DNA of 64,000 bases from Granulosicoccus sp963833195 (GCA_963833195.1 CAWHXF010000024.1:124001-188000), one strand, 5' to 3'. Positions 9,357 through 20,711 are shown, counted from the stretch's first letter. Made by a program: numbers and translations. Notes: generated by a model from the sequence alone, not told the origin.

Positions 9357-9769
9357 CCGCCGCACTGTCGTTCGTCCTCTTCGGCGTCTGCGGAGTCCTG
9401 CACTACGCGGTGATGACGAATACGCACGAGCGTCTTGTACGGTCATCACGCGGGCGCGGTGCCCGACTGTCGATCTGTCTCTATACGGCGGGGTTCGCGC
9501 ACCTCGTGGAGGCGGCGCTGTACGCCGCCGGTTTCATGCTGGGTCAGCGCGTCGGCATCGGCGGGTTCGCGAAGGAGAACGCGACGTCCTTCATGGACAC
9601 GTTCTACTTCTCGCTCGTGAACTTCACGTCGCTGGGACTGGGCGACATCTATCCCACGGGGCACCTGCGCCTGCTTGCCGGCGTCGAGTCGCTCAACGGG
9701 TTCCTGCTGATCACGACCTCGGCTTCGTTCATCTACCTGCTCATGTCAGCAGGCGTGGTCGACGACTGA
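9347..9769 (+). CDS. Small K+-channel-like (Ion_trans_2) membrane protein
   Basis: A 140-residue protein with three hydrophobic segments and a pore-like loop reading FTSLGLGDIYPTGHL, which resembles the K+ channel filter region but has T-x-G-L-G where classic channels have TVGYG. It closely resembles the protein encoded at 33365-33775: GFxxxNATSFMD against NPEATDFMD, YFSL, LGLG and PTGHL are shared in order, so the two are paralogues. The start is taken at ATG 9347, which overlaps the stop of the upstream frame. Ion selectivity is inferred only from the family. Confidence 0.75.
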   Translation: MGIAAALSFVLFGVCGVLHYAVMTNTHERLVRSSRGRGARLSICLYTAGFAHLVEAALYAAGFMLGQRVGIGGFAKENATSFMDTFYFSLVNFTSLGLGDIYPTGHLRLLAGVESLNGFLLITTSASFIYLLMSAGVVDD

Positions 9770-9863
9770 TCCCTCGACACCGCGCCTGGCTCCGCCACCC
9801 GCGAGCGAAGGGTCATGGCGCGTACGACGAGCCAGCTGTAGCGCCCCATCGCGTCGCTCGTGC

Positions 9864-11015
9864 TCACAGCCAACGACGCAACGTCCAGCCGATGCCTTCC
9901 AGGAGGCGGCGATGCCAGCGCCGTGCGCTCCATCGCTCCATGGTGATCTCCTGCGATTCGCCGAGATCCGCCGTGAAGCTTCGCTCGAGCCGGCTGCAGA
10001 AGTCCGACTCCCGGGTCGTGAACACGAGCTCGTAGTTGAGGAAGAAGCTGCGGTAGTCAAAATTCGACGTGCCGAGCACCCCCCGGTCACCGTCGATCAC
10101 AACCGTCTTGACATGCAGCATGCGCGGCAGGTACTCGTGGATCCGCACGCCGGCACGTAGGAGGCCGGCGTAGTGCGCCTGCGCGGCCCAACGCGCCACG
10201 GGTACGTCGCTTCGTGCCGGTACGAGCACCCGCACGTCGACCCCGCGGCGAGCGGCCGCCGCGAGGCGCCCTCGCATCAGCGGGTCGGGCACGAAGTACG
10301 GGGTGCTCAACCAGATGCGCTCACGCGCCTCGGCGAAAGCATCGACATACAGGCAGCGAATACGTCGTTCGCACCGGCGGGTGTGGTTCGAGATCAGGTC
10401 GGCGAAGTCGGCCTCCACCGGCGTCCAGCGCAGGTCGCCGCGCCAGAAGGCATCGAACAGCTGGCCGGCGACAAGCGCCAGGCGTCCGGTGAGCGCAGTG
10501 TGGCTGTCTCGCCACCGAGTGGCGCCGAACCAGCGGCGCGAGCTCTGTCGGTGAACGTTGAAGCCACCGACGTAGGCAATCCGCGAGTCGACCACGAGCA
10601 GCTTCCGGTGGTTGCGCCGGTTGAAACGCAGCGGCCGGCGCCAGCTCCAGCGATGGAACCACTTCACCCGCGCTCCGGCGTCACGGGCCCCGACCAGCAG
10701 GGCTGACGAGGCCATGCCCACGCCACCCGCCGCGTCCAGATGCAGCCGCACGTCGACGCCCGCCGAGGCACGTTCGCTCAGCGCCGCGGCGAACTCGCGG
10801 CCGACTTCGTCGTCGGCGAAGATGTAGCTCTCCATGCGCACCGATCGGCTGGCACTCCGGATCGATGCGAGCATCGCCGCATAGAGGACGTCGCCCTCGA
10901 CGAACAACTCCGTATGGAGGCCGTCGGGGGCGGCGGTGCCTGGTTCCTCGTCCGGCGGGGAAGGTGCCGGGCCGGAGGTACCGGCTGAACGAGAGCGACT
11001 CCAGCGACGCGGCAT
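9864..11015 (-). CDS. Cardiolipin synthase / phospholipase D family protein
   Basis: Enzyme of phospholipid metabolism that makes cardiolipin by phosphatidyl transfer. About 383 aa. It contains both HxKxxxxD (HKD) motifs of the PLD superfamily: HRKLLVVD followed by YVGGFN, and HVKTVVID followed by VLGTSNFDYRS. There is no N-terminal membrane pair, so it resembles the ClsB-type rather than ClsA. The start is uncertain: ATG 11015 or a TTG at 11042. It converges on the channel gene. No operon partner is seen. Confidence 0.87.
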   Translation of the reverse strand: MPRRWSRSRSAGTSGPAPSPPDEEPGTAAPDGLHTELFVEGDVLYAAMLASIRSASRSVRMESYIFADDEVGREFAAALSERASAGVDVRLHLDAAGGVGMASSALLVGARDAGARVKWFHRWSWRRPLRFNRRNHRKLLVVDSRIAYVGGFNVHRQSSRRWFGATRWRDSHTALTGRLALVAGQLFDAFWRGDLRWTPVEADFADLISNHTRRCERRIRCLYVDAFAEARERIWLSTPYFVPDPLMRGRLAAAARRGVDVRVLVPARSDVPVARWAAQAHYAGLLRAGVRIHEYLPRMLHVKTVVIDGDRGVLGTSNFDYRSFFLNYELVFTTRESDFCSRLERSFTADLGESQEITMERWSARRWHRRLLEGIGWTLRRWL

Positions 11016-11044
11016 CGACCCGGAGCCATGTCTCCCGATCAAGC

Positions 11045-11250
11045 GCTATTCCCCGTTTCGTCCTGCATACGGCGACGCCCTGAGGGCCTCGAACGACGGC
11101 AAGTGGCGACGTTGGGTAGCGTCACGGGCGCGCGAAGACGTCGCCGGCAGCGAAACGGTTCGAGACACCCTCGAAGAACAGGTCCGCTTCCTCCTCGCCC
11201 ACGCCGAGGTCGAGGGCGCCGCTGGCCTCGAGGCGGCACGGCTCGGCGGT
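11045..11250 (-). pseudogene. Relic of a D-lactate dehydrogenase (LdhA-like) gene
   Basis: On the minus strand the stretch reads GEEEADLFFEGVSNRFAAGD then VFARP and a stop. The intact LdhA at 22943-23938 has YEEEGDLFFEDLSNRFIPDD then VFARLLTFPNV. After a frame change the relic continues VTLPNVATC. The DNA itself aligns with 23030-23190 over most of its length. Only this C-terminal piece is left. The rest of the 480-bp gap between the PLD and GH65 genes (11016-11498) shows no gene. Confidence 0.6.
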
Positions 11251-11498
11251 GGCGCAGCTCATGGAACGGGTTCGCTTCGCTCGGCAAGGCTCGGTCATGC
11301 GGTCTGGTGCTGTGGACGCCTACTTCCGCCGGTACACGCTCCATCTCGCCCATTCGGCCGGGAGACGCTACGAAACAGGGCCGGTATCGTCAACGCCGCG
11401 CTGACCTGGGGGGGCAACTCCGGAACGCGTTCCGGCGTCTTGTCCCTACCAGCGCCCTACTCTACTCTGGCCGCTGTCGGACGAGCCCGGAACACACC

Positions 11499-13931
11499 AT
11501 GCTGCGACCGCGCTGCCATCCCCCTCGAGACGCGTACCCGGTCGATCCCTGGTCGCTTGCCGCCGTTCGCGTCGAGCGCGAGGGGCTCCTCGATCATGTC
11601 GGTCAGGCCGAGACGATGTTCGCGCTCTCGAACGGCTATCTGGGACTGCGCGGCACGATGGACGAGGGCAGTCCGGTCGAGGAGCCGGGCACCTTCCTGA
11701 ACGGCTTCTACGAGACGCGTCCGATCACGTACGGCGAGAGCGCCTACGGATTCCCTCGCGCCGGACAGAGCATGTTGAGCTGTCCCGATGGTACCGTCAT
11801 TCGGCTGAGCGTCGATGACGAGCCTTTCGATCTCGCGCGCGCCGAGGTGCTCGGGTTCGAGCGACGGCTCGATCTGCGCCGCGGCCTGCTGACGCGCGAC
11901 GTGACCTGGAGGACGGAGCGGGGCCGGCGATTGCGGCTGCGCACCAGGCGACTGGTGTCCCTGGACATGAAGCACCTCGCGGCGATCGACTGGGAGCTTC
12001 TGGCCGATGACGACTGCGACGTCCTGATCTCGTCGGAGCTGATCGAGCGGACGCCGTTGCCGGTCGATGAGTTCGACCCGCGGCTCGCCGATGCGCCGGT
12101 CGCCCGGGTGCTGAACCCGACCGCTGCCCTCGCCGATGGGCTGCGCGCGATGCTCGGCTACACCACCGGCGGGTCGGATCTGGCACTCGGATGCGGCATG
12201 GATCACGCTCTCGACACGGACAACGCGCACGAGGTGCAGGCGCGGTGCGACGACGCCGGGGCCGCGATCACCATCCGCGTCGCCGCGACGGCGGGCGTGC
12301 CGATACGGTTGTCCAAGTTCCTCGCCTATCATCACGCGCCAGAGGGCGTCGGGCACCCGCTTGCAGAGGTCGGTCTCGGTCTCGATCGGGCCCGCGCGAG
12401 CGGCTTCGCCGCGCTCCTCGCGCGGCAGGAGCAGGACGTCCAGCGCTTCTGGGCGAGCGCCGATATCGAGATCGAGGGCGACCCGGCAACGCAGCAGGTC
12501 GTGCGCTGGAACCTCTTCCAGCTCATGCAGGCGAGCGCCCGGGTGCACGGCCACGGCATCGGCGCCCGGGGGCTGACCGGGCGCAGCTACGAGGGACACT
12601 ATTTCTGGGACACCGAAATCTACGTCCTGCCGTTCCTCACCTACACCGCACCCGACATCGCCCGCGCGGTGCTGAAGTTCCGCCACGCCATGCTCCCCCG
12701 GGCACGCGCGCGTGCCGCCGAGCTGGGCCACCGGGGGGCCACCTTCCCGTGGCGCACGATCAACGGCGAGGAGGCCTCGGCCTACTACGCCGCCGGCACC
12801 GCCCAGTACCACATCAACGCCGACATCGCCTACGCGGTGCGCAAGTACGTCGACGTCTCGGGCGACACGGACTTCCTCGCGCGCTACGGCGCCGAGATCC
12901 TCGTCGAGACCGCGCGGTTCTGGCTCGATCTCGGGTTCTTCTCGGCACGGCGCGATGGACGGTTCTGCATCAACGCCGTCACCGGGCCCGACGAGTACAA
13001 CGCCGTCGTCGACAACAACTACTTCACCAATCTCATGGCTCAGGAGAACCTGAGCCACGCCGCGCGTGTGGTGGCGGAGCTAGAGCCGCATGCGCGCGAC
13101 TCGCTGATCGCGCGTACCGGGCTTGCGACGAACGAGCCTGCCGCCTGGCGCGAGGCCGCCGAGCGCATGTACCTGCCTTTCGACGAGCGGCTCGGCGTGC
13201 ACCCGCAGGACGACAGCTTCCTCGACAAGGAACTCTGGGACTTCGAGCGCACGCCGGCGGATCACTACCCGCTGCTGCTGCACTACCACCCGCTCAACCT
13301 CTACCGGGCGCAGGTCATCAAGCAGGCCGACACGCTGCTCGCGATGTTCCTGTTGAGCGGCCGGTTCTCGACCGCCGAGAAGAAGCGCGGCTTCGACTAT
13401 TACGACCCCATCACGACGCACGACAGCTCGCTGTCGGTCTGCATCCAGTCGATCATCGCCAACGAGGTCGGTTACCGCGACCGGGCGTTCGAGTACTTCC
13501 GGTTCGCCGCCGCGATGGACCTGTCCGACATCGGCGGCAACATGTCGCACGGGGCACACGTCGCATCGATCGGCGGGACCTGGCTCGCGCTGATCCACGG
13601 CTTCGCGGGACTGCGTGACGACGGGGGCAGGATCGTCTTCCATCCGCGCCCGCCCCGCGCCTGGTCCGCCCTGCGGTTCCGCCTGAGCATACGCGGGCGG
13701 CGCATCCACCTCACCATCGATGCCGCGCGGACCGTCTATCGACTGGAGGCGGGGGAACCGATCGAGCTCGTCCACGTGAGTGAGTCGCTGCGACTGAGTC
13801 CCGACGCGCCGGAGGCAGCGCGAGCAACCCCCGGCGTGGCGGCATCCCTGCCTGGGTTCGGCGCCGGTGTCGCCGACGTGGGCGGGTTGGAGCCCGGGCA
13901 TCGATCCTCAGGCGACGACGACCTCCGATAG
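11499..13931 (+). CDS. Glycoside hydrolase family 65 sugar phosphorylase
   Basis: Inverting disaccharide phosphorylase (maltose/kojibiose/trehalose phosphorylase family) that releases beta-glucose 1-phosphate. About 810 aa, slightly above the usual 750-790. The N-terminal domain begins with WSLAAVRVE and MFALSNGYLGLRGTMDEG. The (alpha/alpha)6 barrel carries EGHYFWDTEIYVLPF and the catalytic-acid motif TGPDEYN (Glu about 499). The phosphate-binding region is HDSSLSVCIQS and the barrel end NMSHGAHVASIGGTW. The ATG at 11499 gives the family N terminus. Its last 24 bases overlap the convergent beta-phosphoglucomutase gene, which would consume its product. The exact disaccharide is not predictable here. 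Confidence 0.9.
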   Translation: MLRPRCHPPRDAYPVDPWSLAAVRVEREGLLDHVGQAETMFALSNGYLGLRGTMDEGSPVEEPGTFLNGFYETRPITYGESAYGFPRAGQSMLSCPDGTVIRLSVDDEPFDLARAEVLGFERRLDLRRGLLTRDVTWRTERGRRLRLRTRRLVSLDMKHLAAIDWELLADDDCDVLISSELIERTPLPVDEFDPRLADAPVARVLNPTAALADGLRAMLGYTTGGSDLALGCGMDHALDTDNAHEVQARCDDAGAAITIRVAATAGVPIRLSKFLAYHHAPEGVGHPLAEVGLGLDRARASGFAALLARQEQDVQRFWASADIEIEGDPATQQVVRWNLFQLMQASARVHGHGIGARGLTGRSYEGHYFWDTEIYVLPFLTYTAPDIARAVLKFRHAMLPRARARAAELGHRGATFPWRTINGEEASAYYAAGTAQYHINADIAYAVRKYVDVSGDTDFLARYGAEILVETARFWLDLGFFSARRDGRFCINAVTGPDEYNAVVDNNYFTNLMAQENLSHAARVVAELEPHARDSLIARTGLATNEPAAWREAAERMYLPFDERLGVHPQDDSFLDKELWDFERTPADHYPLLLHYHPLNLYRAQVIKQADTLLAMFLLSGRFSTAEKKRGFDYYDPITTHDSSLSVCIQSIIANEVGYRDRAFEYFRFAAAMDLSDIGGNMSHGAHVASIGGTWLALIHGFAGLRDDGGRIVFHPRPPRAWSALRFRLSIRGRRIHLTIDAARTVYRLEAGEPIELVHVSESLRLSPDAPEAARATPGVAASLPGFGAGVADVGGLEPGHRSSGDDDLR

Positions 13932-14657
13932 ATCCCGCACGACCTCGTCGGCACCCGCTCCGCGCAGGGCCATGGCATGCGTGTCGCCACCACCACCACC
14001 ACCGACGCCGATGACGAAGGCGAAGCCGACGCGACGACCCGCCTCCACACCCGCGATGGCGTCCTCGAAGAGCGCGGCGCGCTCGGGGCCGACACCGAGC
14101 TGCCGAAGCGCTTCGAGGAACATCGCGGGGTCCGGCTTGCCAGGGAGGTTCAACCGGCTCAGATCGAGACCGTCGACACGCGCCTCCACGAAACGTGCGA
14201 GCCCGGTCGCACGGAGCACCGGTCCCGCGTTGGCGCTGGAGGAGGCGACAGCCACCCGGATGCGCGCCCGACACAGCGACTCGAGCAATGCCTCGGCCCC
14301 TGGCAGCGGCATCGCGTCATGCTCGAGCCGCTCCTGGACCGCCTCGTTCTTGCGTCGCGCCAGCCCCTCGATCGTGATGGCCTCCGGCGGGTCGATCTCC
14401 CTGCCGTCCGGCAGCTCGATCCGCCGCGAGGCCAGGAACGCGCGCACCCCGTCGCGCCTTGCCCGCCCATCGACGTGCTGGAGGTAGTCGGCGCGAGTGA
14501 ATTCCGAGAACGGCTCCGCGCGTGAGCGCAGGAAGGCATCGAAGGTTTCCTTCCAGGCCGCCTCGTGCAACGACGCCGTGTCGGTCAGCACGCCGTCGAG
14601 ATCGAACACGACGACATCGAGGCGGTCCGGCGAGAGTCGGACGCATGGGCGTATCAC
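13908..14657 (-). CDS. pgmB: Beta-phosphoglucomutase (HAD superfamily)
   Basis: Converts beta-glucose 1-phosphate to glucose 6-phosphate, linking the GH65 phosphorylase to glycolysis. HAD motif I is FDLDGVLTDT with nucleophile Asp19 and acid/base Asp21. The helical cap contains YLQHVDGRARRDGVRAFL; motif II is VASSSAN, motif III is in LNLPGKPDP and motif IV FEDAIAGVEAG. The start is set at GTG 14657 with a GAGG ribosome site; a longer in-frame extension to 14849 is unlike the family. It converges with and overlaps the GH65 gene by 24 bp. A Gly-rich run (GVGGGGGGD) interrupts the C-terminal strand. Confidence 0.85.
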   Translation of the reverse strand: MIRPCVRLSPDRLDVVVFDLDGVLTDTASLHEAAWKETFDAFLRSRAEPFSEFTRADYLQHVDGRARRDGVRAFLASRRIELPDGREIDPPEAITIEGLARRKNEAVQERLEHDAMPLPGAEALLESLCRARIRVAVASSSANAGPVLRATGLARFVEARVDGLDLSRLNLPGKPDPAMFLEALRQLGVGPERAALFEDAIAGVEAGRRVGFAFVIGVGGGGGGDTHAMALRGAGADEVVRDLSEVVVA

Positions 14658-14796
14658 GTGAACCTCACGACGGCGGACCGGGTCGCATGCGGCGCGCCCG
14701 CCGGACGCCACCAGACAGTTCCCCGCACCCGACAGCGCGGCGCAGCGGCACGCCGAGCAGCAACGGCGAGCGCGAGGCTCGTACCGATACCGCGCA

Positions 14797-15855
14797 CTAC
14801 GCGAGTGCCGAAGCGGGAAGGAGCGTGCCGGTGATGCCGAGAGCCTCATTGGTCATGCGCATGGACGTCGCTGCATCGACCCCCCGTGCGTCGAGCGCCC
14901 GTATCGCGTCGACCGTTTCGGGGATGACGATCGCCTGGTTGTCGACCATGTAGGCGTAGAAGAGCTCGTCGCCCTCGACCTTCAGCATGTCCGCCCAGAG
15001 CGCCACTTCGTAGAGGTTGTCGTGCGGGCGTCCGAGATCGGCCATCAACTCCTTGACCGCGTTGAGGGCGTCGAGCCCGTCACCGATGTCGATCAGCGCG
15101 ATGCGCGAGGACGAACCGAACGCCTCCAACACCTCCTGCTTGCTGGACTCCCGGGCCAGCTGGACCGACCAATAGTGCAGGTGTGCGATAGTTTCCGGCA
15201 CCTTGACCGCCATCGTGACGACATCGAGCTCGGGGTCGACGCTTTGCGCATCCGGCCCTTGATGGCTGGGGATCTCGGGCTCCGGCACCAACGTGTTCAT
15301 GATGCCACCGAGATGGCTTTCCCACGGATCGGTGGCGCGCCGCAGGAGCGTGCCGCGCGCGCGACGCAAGAGACCGGCTCGCTTGAGCGCGGTGAGCGTC
15401 CGCACCGTCGAGGTGGTATTGCACGACACGACACGAGTGCAGTCGCGACCGACGGCGCCATCGTAGTTCGCCTCGGCAACGAAGGAATGACCGGTGATCT
15501 CGTGCTTCTCGCCGCCCTGGAGGATGAACTTCGTCCCGCTGCGTCGATAGACCTCGATGTTCTTCGCAGCGACCTTCTTGGGCGTGCAGTCGACGACGAC
15601 ATCGACCGCGCCGAGCAGGTCGTCGAGCGTCCCGGCAAGATCGATTCCGGCAGCGCGCATCGGGCCGGCCCGTGCCGCGTCGGAGGCGTAGAGCGGGTAG
15701 CCCCTGAGCGATGGCACCCGCACGCGCCAGTCGGCGGCGACGTCGGCGACGCCGGTGAGCTCCATGTCGTCCTGCGCGGCCACCGCATCGGCCACGCGCT
15801 TGCCGATCACGCCGTAGCCGTTGACCGCCACACGGGTCATCGATTGCTGAGTCAT
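14797..15855 (-). CDS. Type II (archaeal-type) glyceraldehyde-3-phosphate dehydrogenase
   Basis: NAD(P)-dependent phosphorylating GAPDH of the archaeal class, 352 aa, unlike the usual bacterial GapA. The N-terminal Rossmann block is VAVNGYGVIGKRVADAV. The catalytic Cys145 lies in VVSCNTTST. Other class II blocks are DCTPKKVAAKN, QGGEKHEITGHSFVAEANY and ELFYAYMVDNQAIVIPE. A GAGG ribosome site precedes ATG 15855. It sits upstream of pgmB on the same strand, 139 bp away, so the pair may feed sugar phosphates into lower glycolysis. This class is common in archaea and scattered in bacteria. Confidence 0.88.
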   Translation of the reverse strand: MTQQSMTRVAVNGYGVIGKRVADAVAAQDDMELTGVADVAADWRVRVPSLRGYPLYASDAARAGPMRAAGIDLAGTLDDLLGAVDVVVDCTPKKVAAKNIEVYRRSGTKFILQGGEKHEITGHSFVAEANYDGAVGRDCTRVVSCNTTSTVRTLTALKRAGLLRRARGTLLRRATDPWESHLGGIMNTLVPEPEIPSHQGPDAQSVDPELDVVTMAVKVPETIAHLHYWSVQLARESSKQEVLEAFGSSSRIALIDIGDGLDALNAVKELMADLGRPHDNLYEVALWADMLKVEGDELFYAYMVDNQAIVIPETVDAIRALDARGVDAATSMRMTNEALGITGTLLPASALA

Positions 15856-15901
15856 GGGAACCTCGAACGATTGCAGAAGTGGATGACCGTCCGAACCACC
15901 G

Positions 15902-16555
15902 TCATGACCTGAGCAACCTCAGGCGGTTCAACCGGGGCATGAAGGCCGGCACGCCGTCGACGTAGCGCCGGTAGGCGTCTCCAAACTCCGCCAGCGCCTC
16001 GCGCTCCTCGCTCCGTGCCAGGCGAACGTACATCAGCACGAGCACGGGGAACATCGCGAGCGTCAGGATGGTTGGCCACTGGAGCAGGAAGCCGAACAGC
16101 ACAAGCACGAAGCCGACGTACTGCGGATGGCGCAGCGCGGCATAGGGTCCGGCGGTTGCAAGGGTTCCCTCTCGCTGCGCCTTGTAAAGCAGGTTCCACG
16201 CGGCCGAAATCAGGATGAAACCGCCGCCGATGAAGACGAAGCTGAGCAAGTGGAATGGCCCGAAGTGCGGATTCGCCTTCCAACCGAACAGCATCTCGGG
16301 CAGATGTCCGGCATCGTGGGACAGCCAGTCGATGCCCGGGTAGTTGGCCTGCAGCCAGCCCGATAGCAGGTAGATGGTGAGCGGAAAGCCGTACATCTCG
16401 GTGAAGAGCGCCACGAGGAACGCACTGAACGCGCCGAACGAGCGCCAGTCCCGCGCCGTCCGCGGCTTGAAGAAGCTGAACGCGAACAGGATGAAGATCG
16501 CGGAGTTGATCACGACCAGCAGCCAGAGCCCGTAGGCGGGGACGGTGTCGTTCAT
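15902..16555 (-). CDS. Isoprenylcysteine carboxyl methyltransferase-like membrane protein
   Basis: Integral membrane protein of 217 aa with five to six hydrophobic segments, belonging to the ICMT/PEMT-like methyltransferase superfamily. The SAM-binding C-terminal signature is visible: AGPYAALRHPQYVGFVLVLF, then SEEREALAEFGDAYRRYVDGVPAFMP. Bacterial members lack prenylated proteins and often sit with copper ATPases; their substrate is unknown. The ATG at 16555 has a GGGAGA ribosome site and overlaps the stop of the DUF2933 gene by 4 bp, making it the third gene of the Cu ATPase operon. Confidence 0.82.
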   Translation of the reverse strand: MNDTVPAYGLWLLVVINSAIFILFAFSFFKPRTARDWRSFGAFSAFLVALFTEMYGFPLTIYLLSGWLQANYPGIDWLSHDAGHLPEMLFGWKANPHFGPFHLLSFVFIGGGFILISAAWNLLYKAQREGTLATAGPYAALRHPQYVGFVLVLFGFLLQWPTILTLAMFPVLVLMYVRLARSEEREALAEFGDAYRRYVDGVPAFMPRLNRLRLLRS

Positions 16556-16893
16556 TTTCGTTCTCCCGCCAAGTCGGAGTCGTCGCCACCGCCTTCCGCG
16601 CCGTGCCTCGGCCGCTCGTCGGACCCGTCGGCGCGCGCCGGGCTGCCGTGTCCTGCGTGTCCCTTGTGCCCTCCGTGCCCTCCGTGTCCGGCGTGCCCTC
16701 CGTGTCCGGCGTGCATGAACAGGTGCACTCCCACACAAAGCAGAAGCAGCGTGACCAACGGCCCAGCGCCGATCAGATGCGCCCAATGCTCGGCGATCAG
16801 GTAGAAGCCCCCGACGGCAAGGAACAACACCAGTGCAAGGTTGGTGGGCGTGGCGAAAGAGCGCTTCGTGGCGTCTCGTCTATGGGTTTGCAT
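16552..16893 (-). CDS. DUF2933 small membrane protein with His/Gly-rich tail
   Basis: About 113 aa. Two hydrophobic helices (NLALVLFLAVGGFYLIAEHW and GAGPLVTLLLLCVGVHLFMH) match DUF2933. A tail of repeated HGGH/HAGH units follows (about ten His in 25 residues), suited to bind Cu or Zn, then an acidic end. A GGAGA ribosome site favours ATG 16893, although an ATG at 16920 overlaps the ATPase stop (ATGA). Middle gene of the operon ATPase, DUF2933, methyltransferase. Metal binding is inferred from composition only. Confidence 0.75.
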   Translation of the reverse strand: MQTHRRDATKRSFATPTNLALVLFLAVGGFYLIAEHWAHLIGAGPLVTLLLLCVGVHLFMHAGHGGHAGHGGHGGHKGHAGHGSPARADGSDERPRHGAEGGGDDSDLAGERK

Positions 16894-16916
16894 GGTCGTG
16901 TTCTCCGTCGGGATAG

Positions 16917-19247
<2,331 letters not shown>

Positions 19248-19480
19248 GTTTCATTCTCCCGGGTGGAGTCAGCTTTCGGCAATCCCGTGGCGGAGAACCG
19301 TGCGGACGGACAGCGACATTCGCGGTGCCGATTCATGAGGCGTTGCGGCTCGACGCCGCCGGCGCACCGACCGGTCTGCAGCGACAAGACGGTCTCGTCC
19401 CTGCGGAGGCGACCGATCCATCGGAGCAGCATGCGGCTGTCCGCGACTCGCGCCGACGTGATGCGTGGGACACACGGGTA

Positions 19481-19530
19481 CCGCAACCGCAACCGCAACC
19501 GCAACCGCTGCCGCTGCCGCTGCCGCTGCC
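19481..19530. repeat. Hexanucleotide microsatellite (CCGCAA)n-(CCGCTG)n
   Basis: About eight head-to-tail hexamers: four CCGCAA units run directly into four CCGCTG units. It lies in the 590-bp stretch between the Cu ATPase start (19247) and the sigma-factor stop (19838), where no gene was found. Such repeats are prone to slippage. Confidence 0.8.
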
Positions 19531-19837
19531 TGGCGTGCGCTGACGTGCGGCCACCGTTGCGACCCTCGAGTTCATCTTCACGCTTAAAACATCTCTTCGG
19601 CGGTAGTAAGGGGACAAGACGTCGGCAGCTCGATTGCCTTACAGCGGTACCGAGCACGCAGGGTGCCTCGAGCTCAAGACGGGCGCATTCGAGCTCGCCG
19701 GCGTGACACTCGAGAGAGCCGCGGAACGAGGATCGCAGGTCCCACAACGTGTCGGTCCTCCCCCGCTTGCCGCCGGCAAGACCGCCGATACGCCCAGCGT
19801 TCTCGCGTTGGTGGCCATCGTGTGGGGAAGACCGCCT

Positions 19838-20443
19838 TCACGCCGCCTCGAGGCGTTCGGCTCCACATCCGCACTGTCGATAGTTCCCGACTCCACAGGT
19901 CGGACAATGATCCCTGAGCGTTTTCTTCAAAGCCTGTCGTGCTCTATGCAGGCGCACCCCGACGTTGTTCGTGCTGATGTTCAGCTCGGTCGCTATCTGC
20001 CGGCGCGGCTGCTCCTCGAGATCGGCACGGCGAATGACGTCGGCGTACTCGGTCCGCAGGGCGGACAGCTTCTGACGGACACAGGAACAAGCGCCCTCGA
20101 ACGCTGGGGGATCGACGGCAACCGGTGATGATTGCGCCTCCCGCTCGAATGCGTCATGGCCGCGCCGCCGGGCGGCACGCCGTCGGTAGTGATCGATCAA
20201 CGTGCGCTCTCGGAGGCGGCAAAGCCATGTGTCGATCCGGCTCTTGTCGTCGAGCTGTCCTGCGTGACGAATTGCCTTGAGACAGAAATCCTGAAAGGCG
20301 TCCTCGGCGTCTTCCAGGTGCCCTAGGCGGCGGCAGAAATACCCGAAGTGCGCCTGTCGACGGGCAAGCAGCCGATCGGAGACAGAAGTGTCGTCACCGG
20401 TATCGGTGACGAGTGAACGCGTTTCGATATGACGAGGTTGCAT
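19838..20443 (-). CDS. ECF sigma factor with C-terminal Cys-rich domain (CorE-like)
   Basis: Alternative sigma factor, 201 aa. Region 2 contains GHLEDAEDAFQDFCLKAI and a DTWLCRLRERTLIDHYRRR block (-10 recognition). Region 4 contains YADVIRRADLEEQPRRQIA and the helix-turn-helix with VGVRLHRARQALKK. After region 4 there is a short Cys cluster, CPTCGVGNYRQCGCG, as in the CorE group, where a C-terminal Cys-rich domain senses copper directly instead of an anti-sigma factor. Two further Cys sit in GACSCVRQ. The ribosome site TGAGGAG fixes ATG 20443. No anti-sigma gene is adjacent. It lies upstream of a Cu ATPase operon on the same strand. Copper sensing is inferred. Confidence 0.8.
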   Translation of the reverse strand: MQPRHIETRSLVTDTGDDTSVSDRLLARRQAHFGYFCRRLGHLEDAEDAFQDFCLKAIRHAGQLDDKSRIDTWLCRLRERTLIDHYRRRAARRRGHDAFEREAQSSPVAVDPPAFEGACSCVRQKLSALRTEYADVIRRADLEEQPRRQIATELNISTNNVGVRLHRARQALKKTLRDHCPTCGVGNYRQCGCGAERLEAA

Positions 20444-20711
20444 CCTGTTACTCCTCAGAGAAGACGTGCGCGTGCGGCGGCAACCTCGGCAACCCCGGTA
20501 CGGCTCCTGATCGCCTTCGTACAATGAACACGCACGATCGACTCAGGAGCGGAGATCGCACTGCACGGCCCGCCGGCCCGTGAAGCCGAGTTCCGGGCGG
20601 ACCGACACGACGTGCAGCTCATCTCTCGTGCCTCGGCATGAACACCGACCGACTCGGCTCGAAGCTACACGTCGCGCCTTGCGACACGCTGTCATCGAGA
20701 TGACAAGTGCA

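Noticed and set aside
12191..13618. Second plus-strand frame inside the GH65 gene
   Set aside because: Arg-rich alternative frame of a conserved enzyme.
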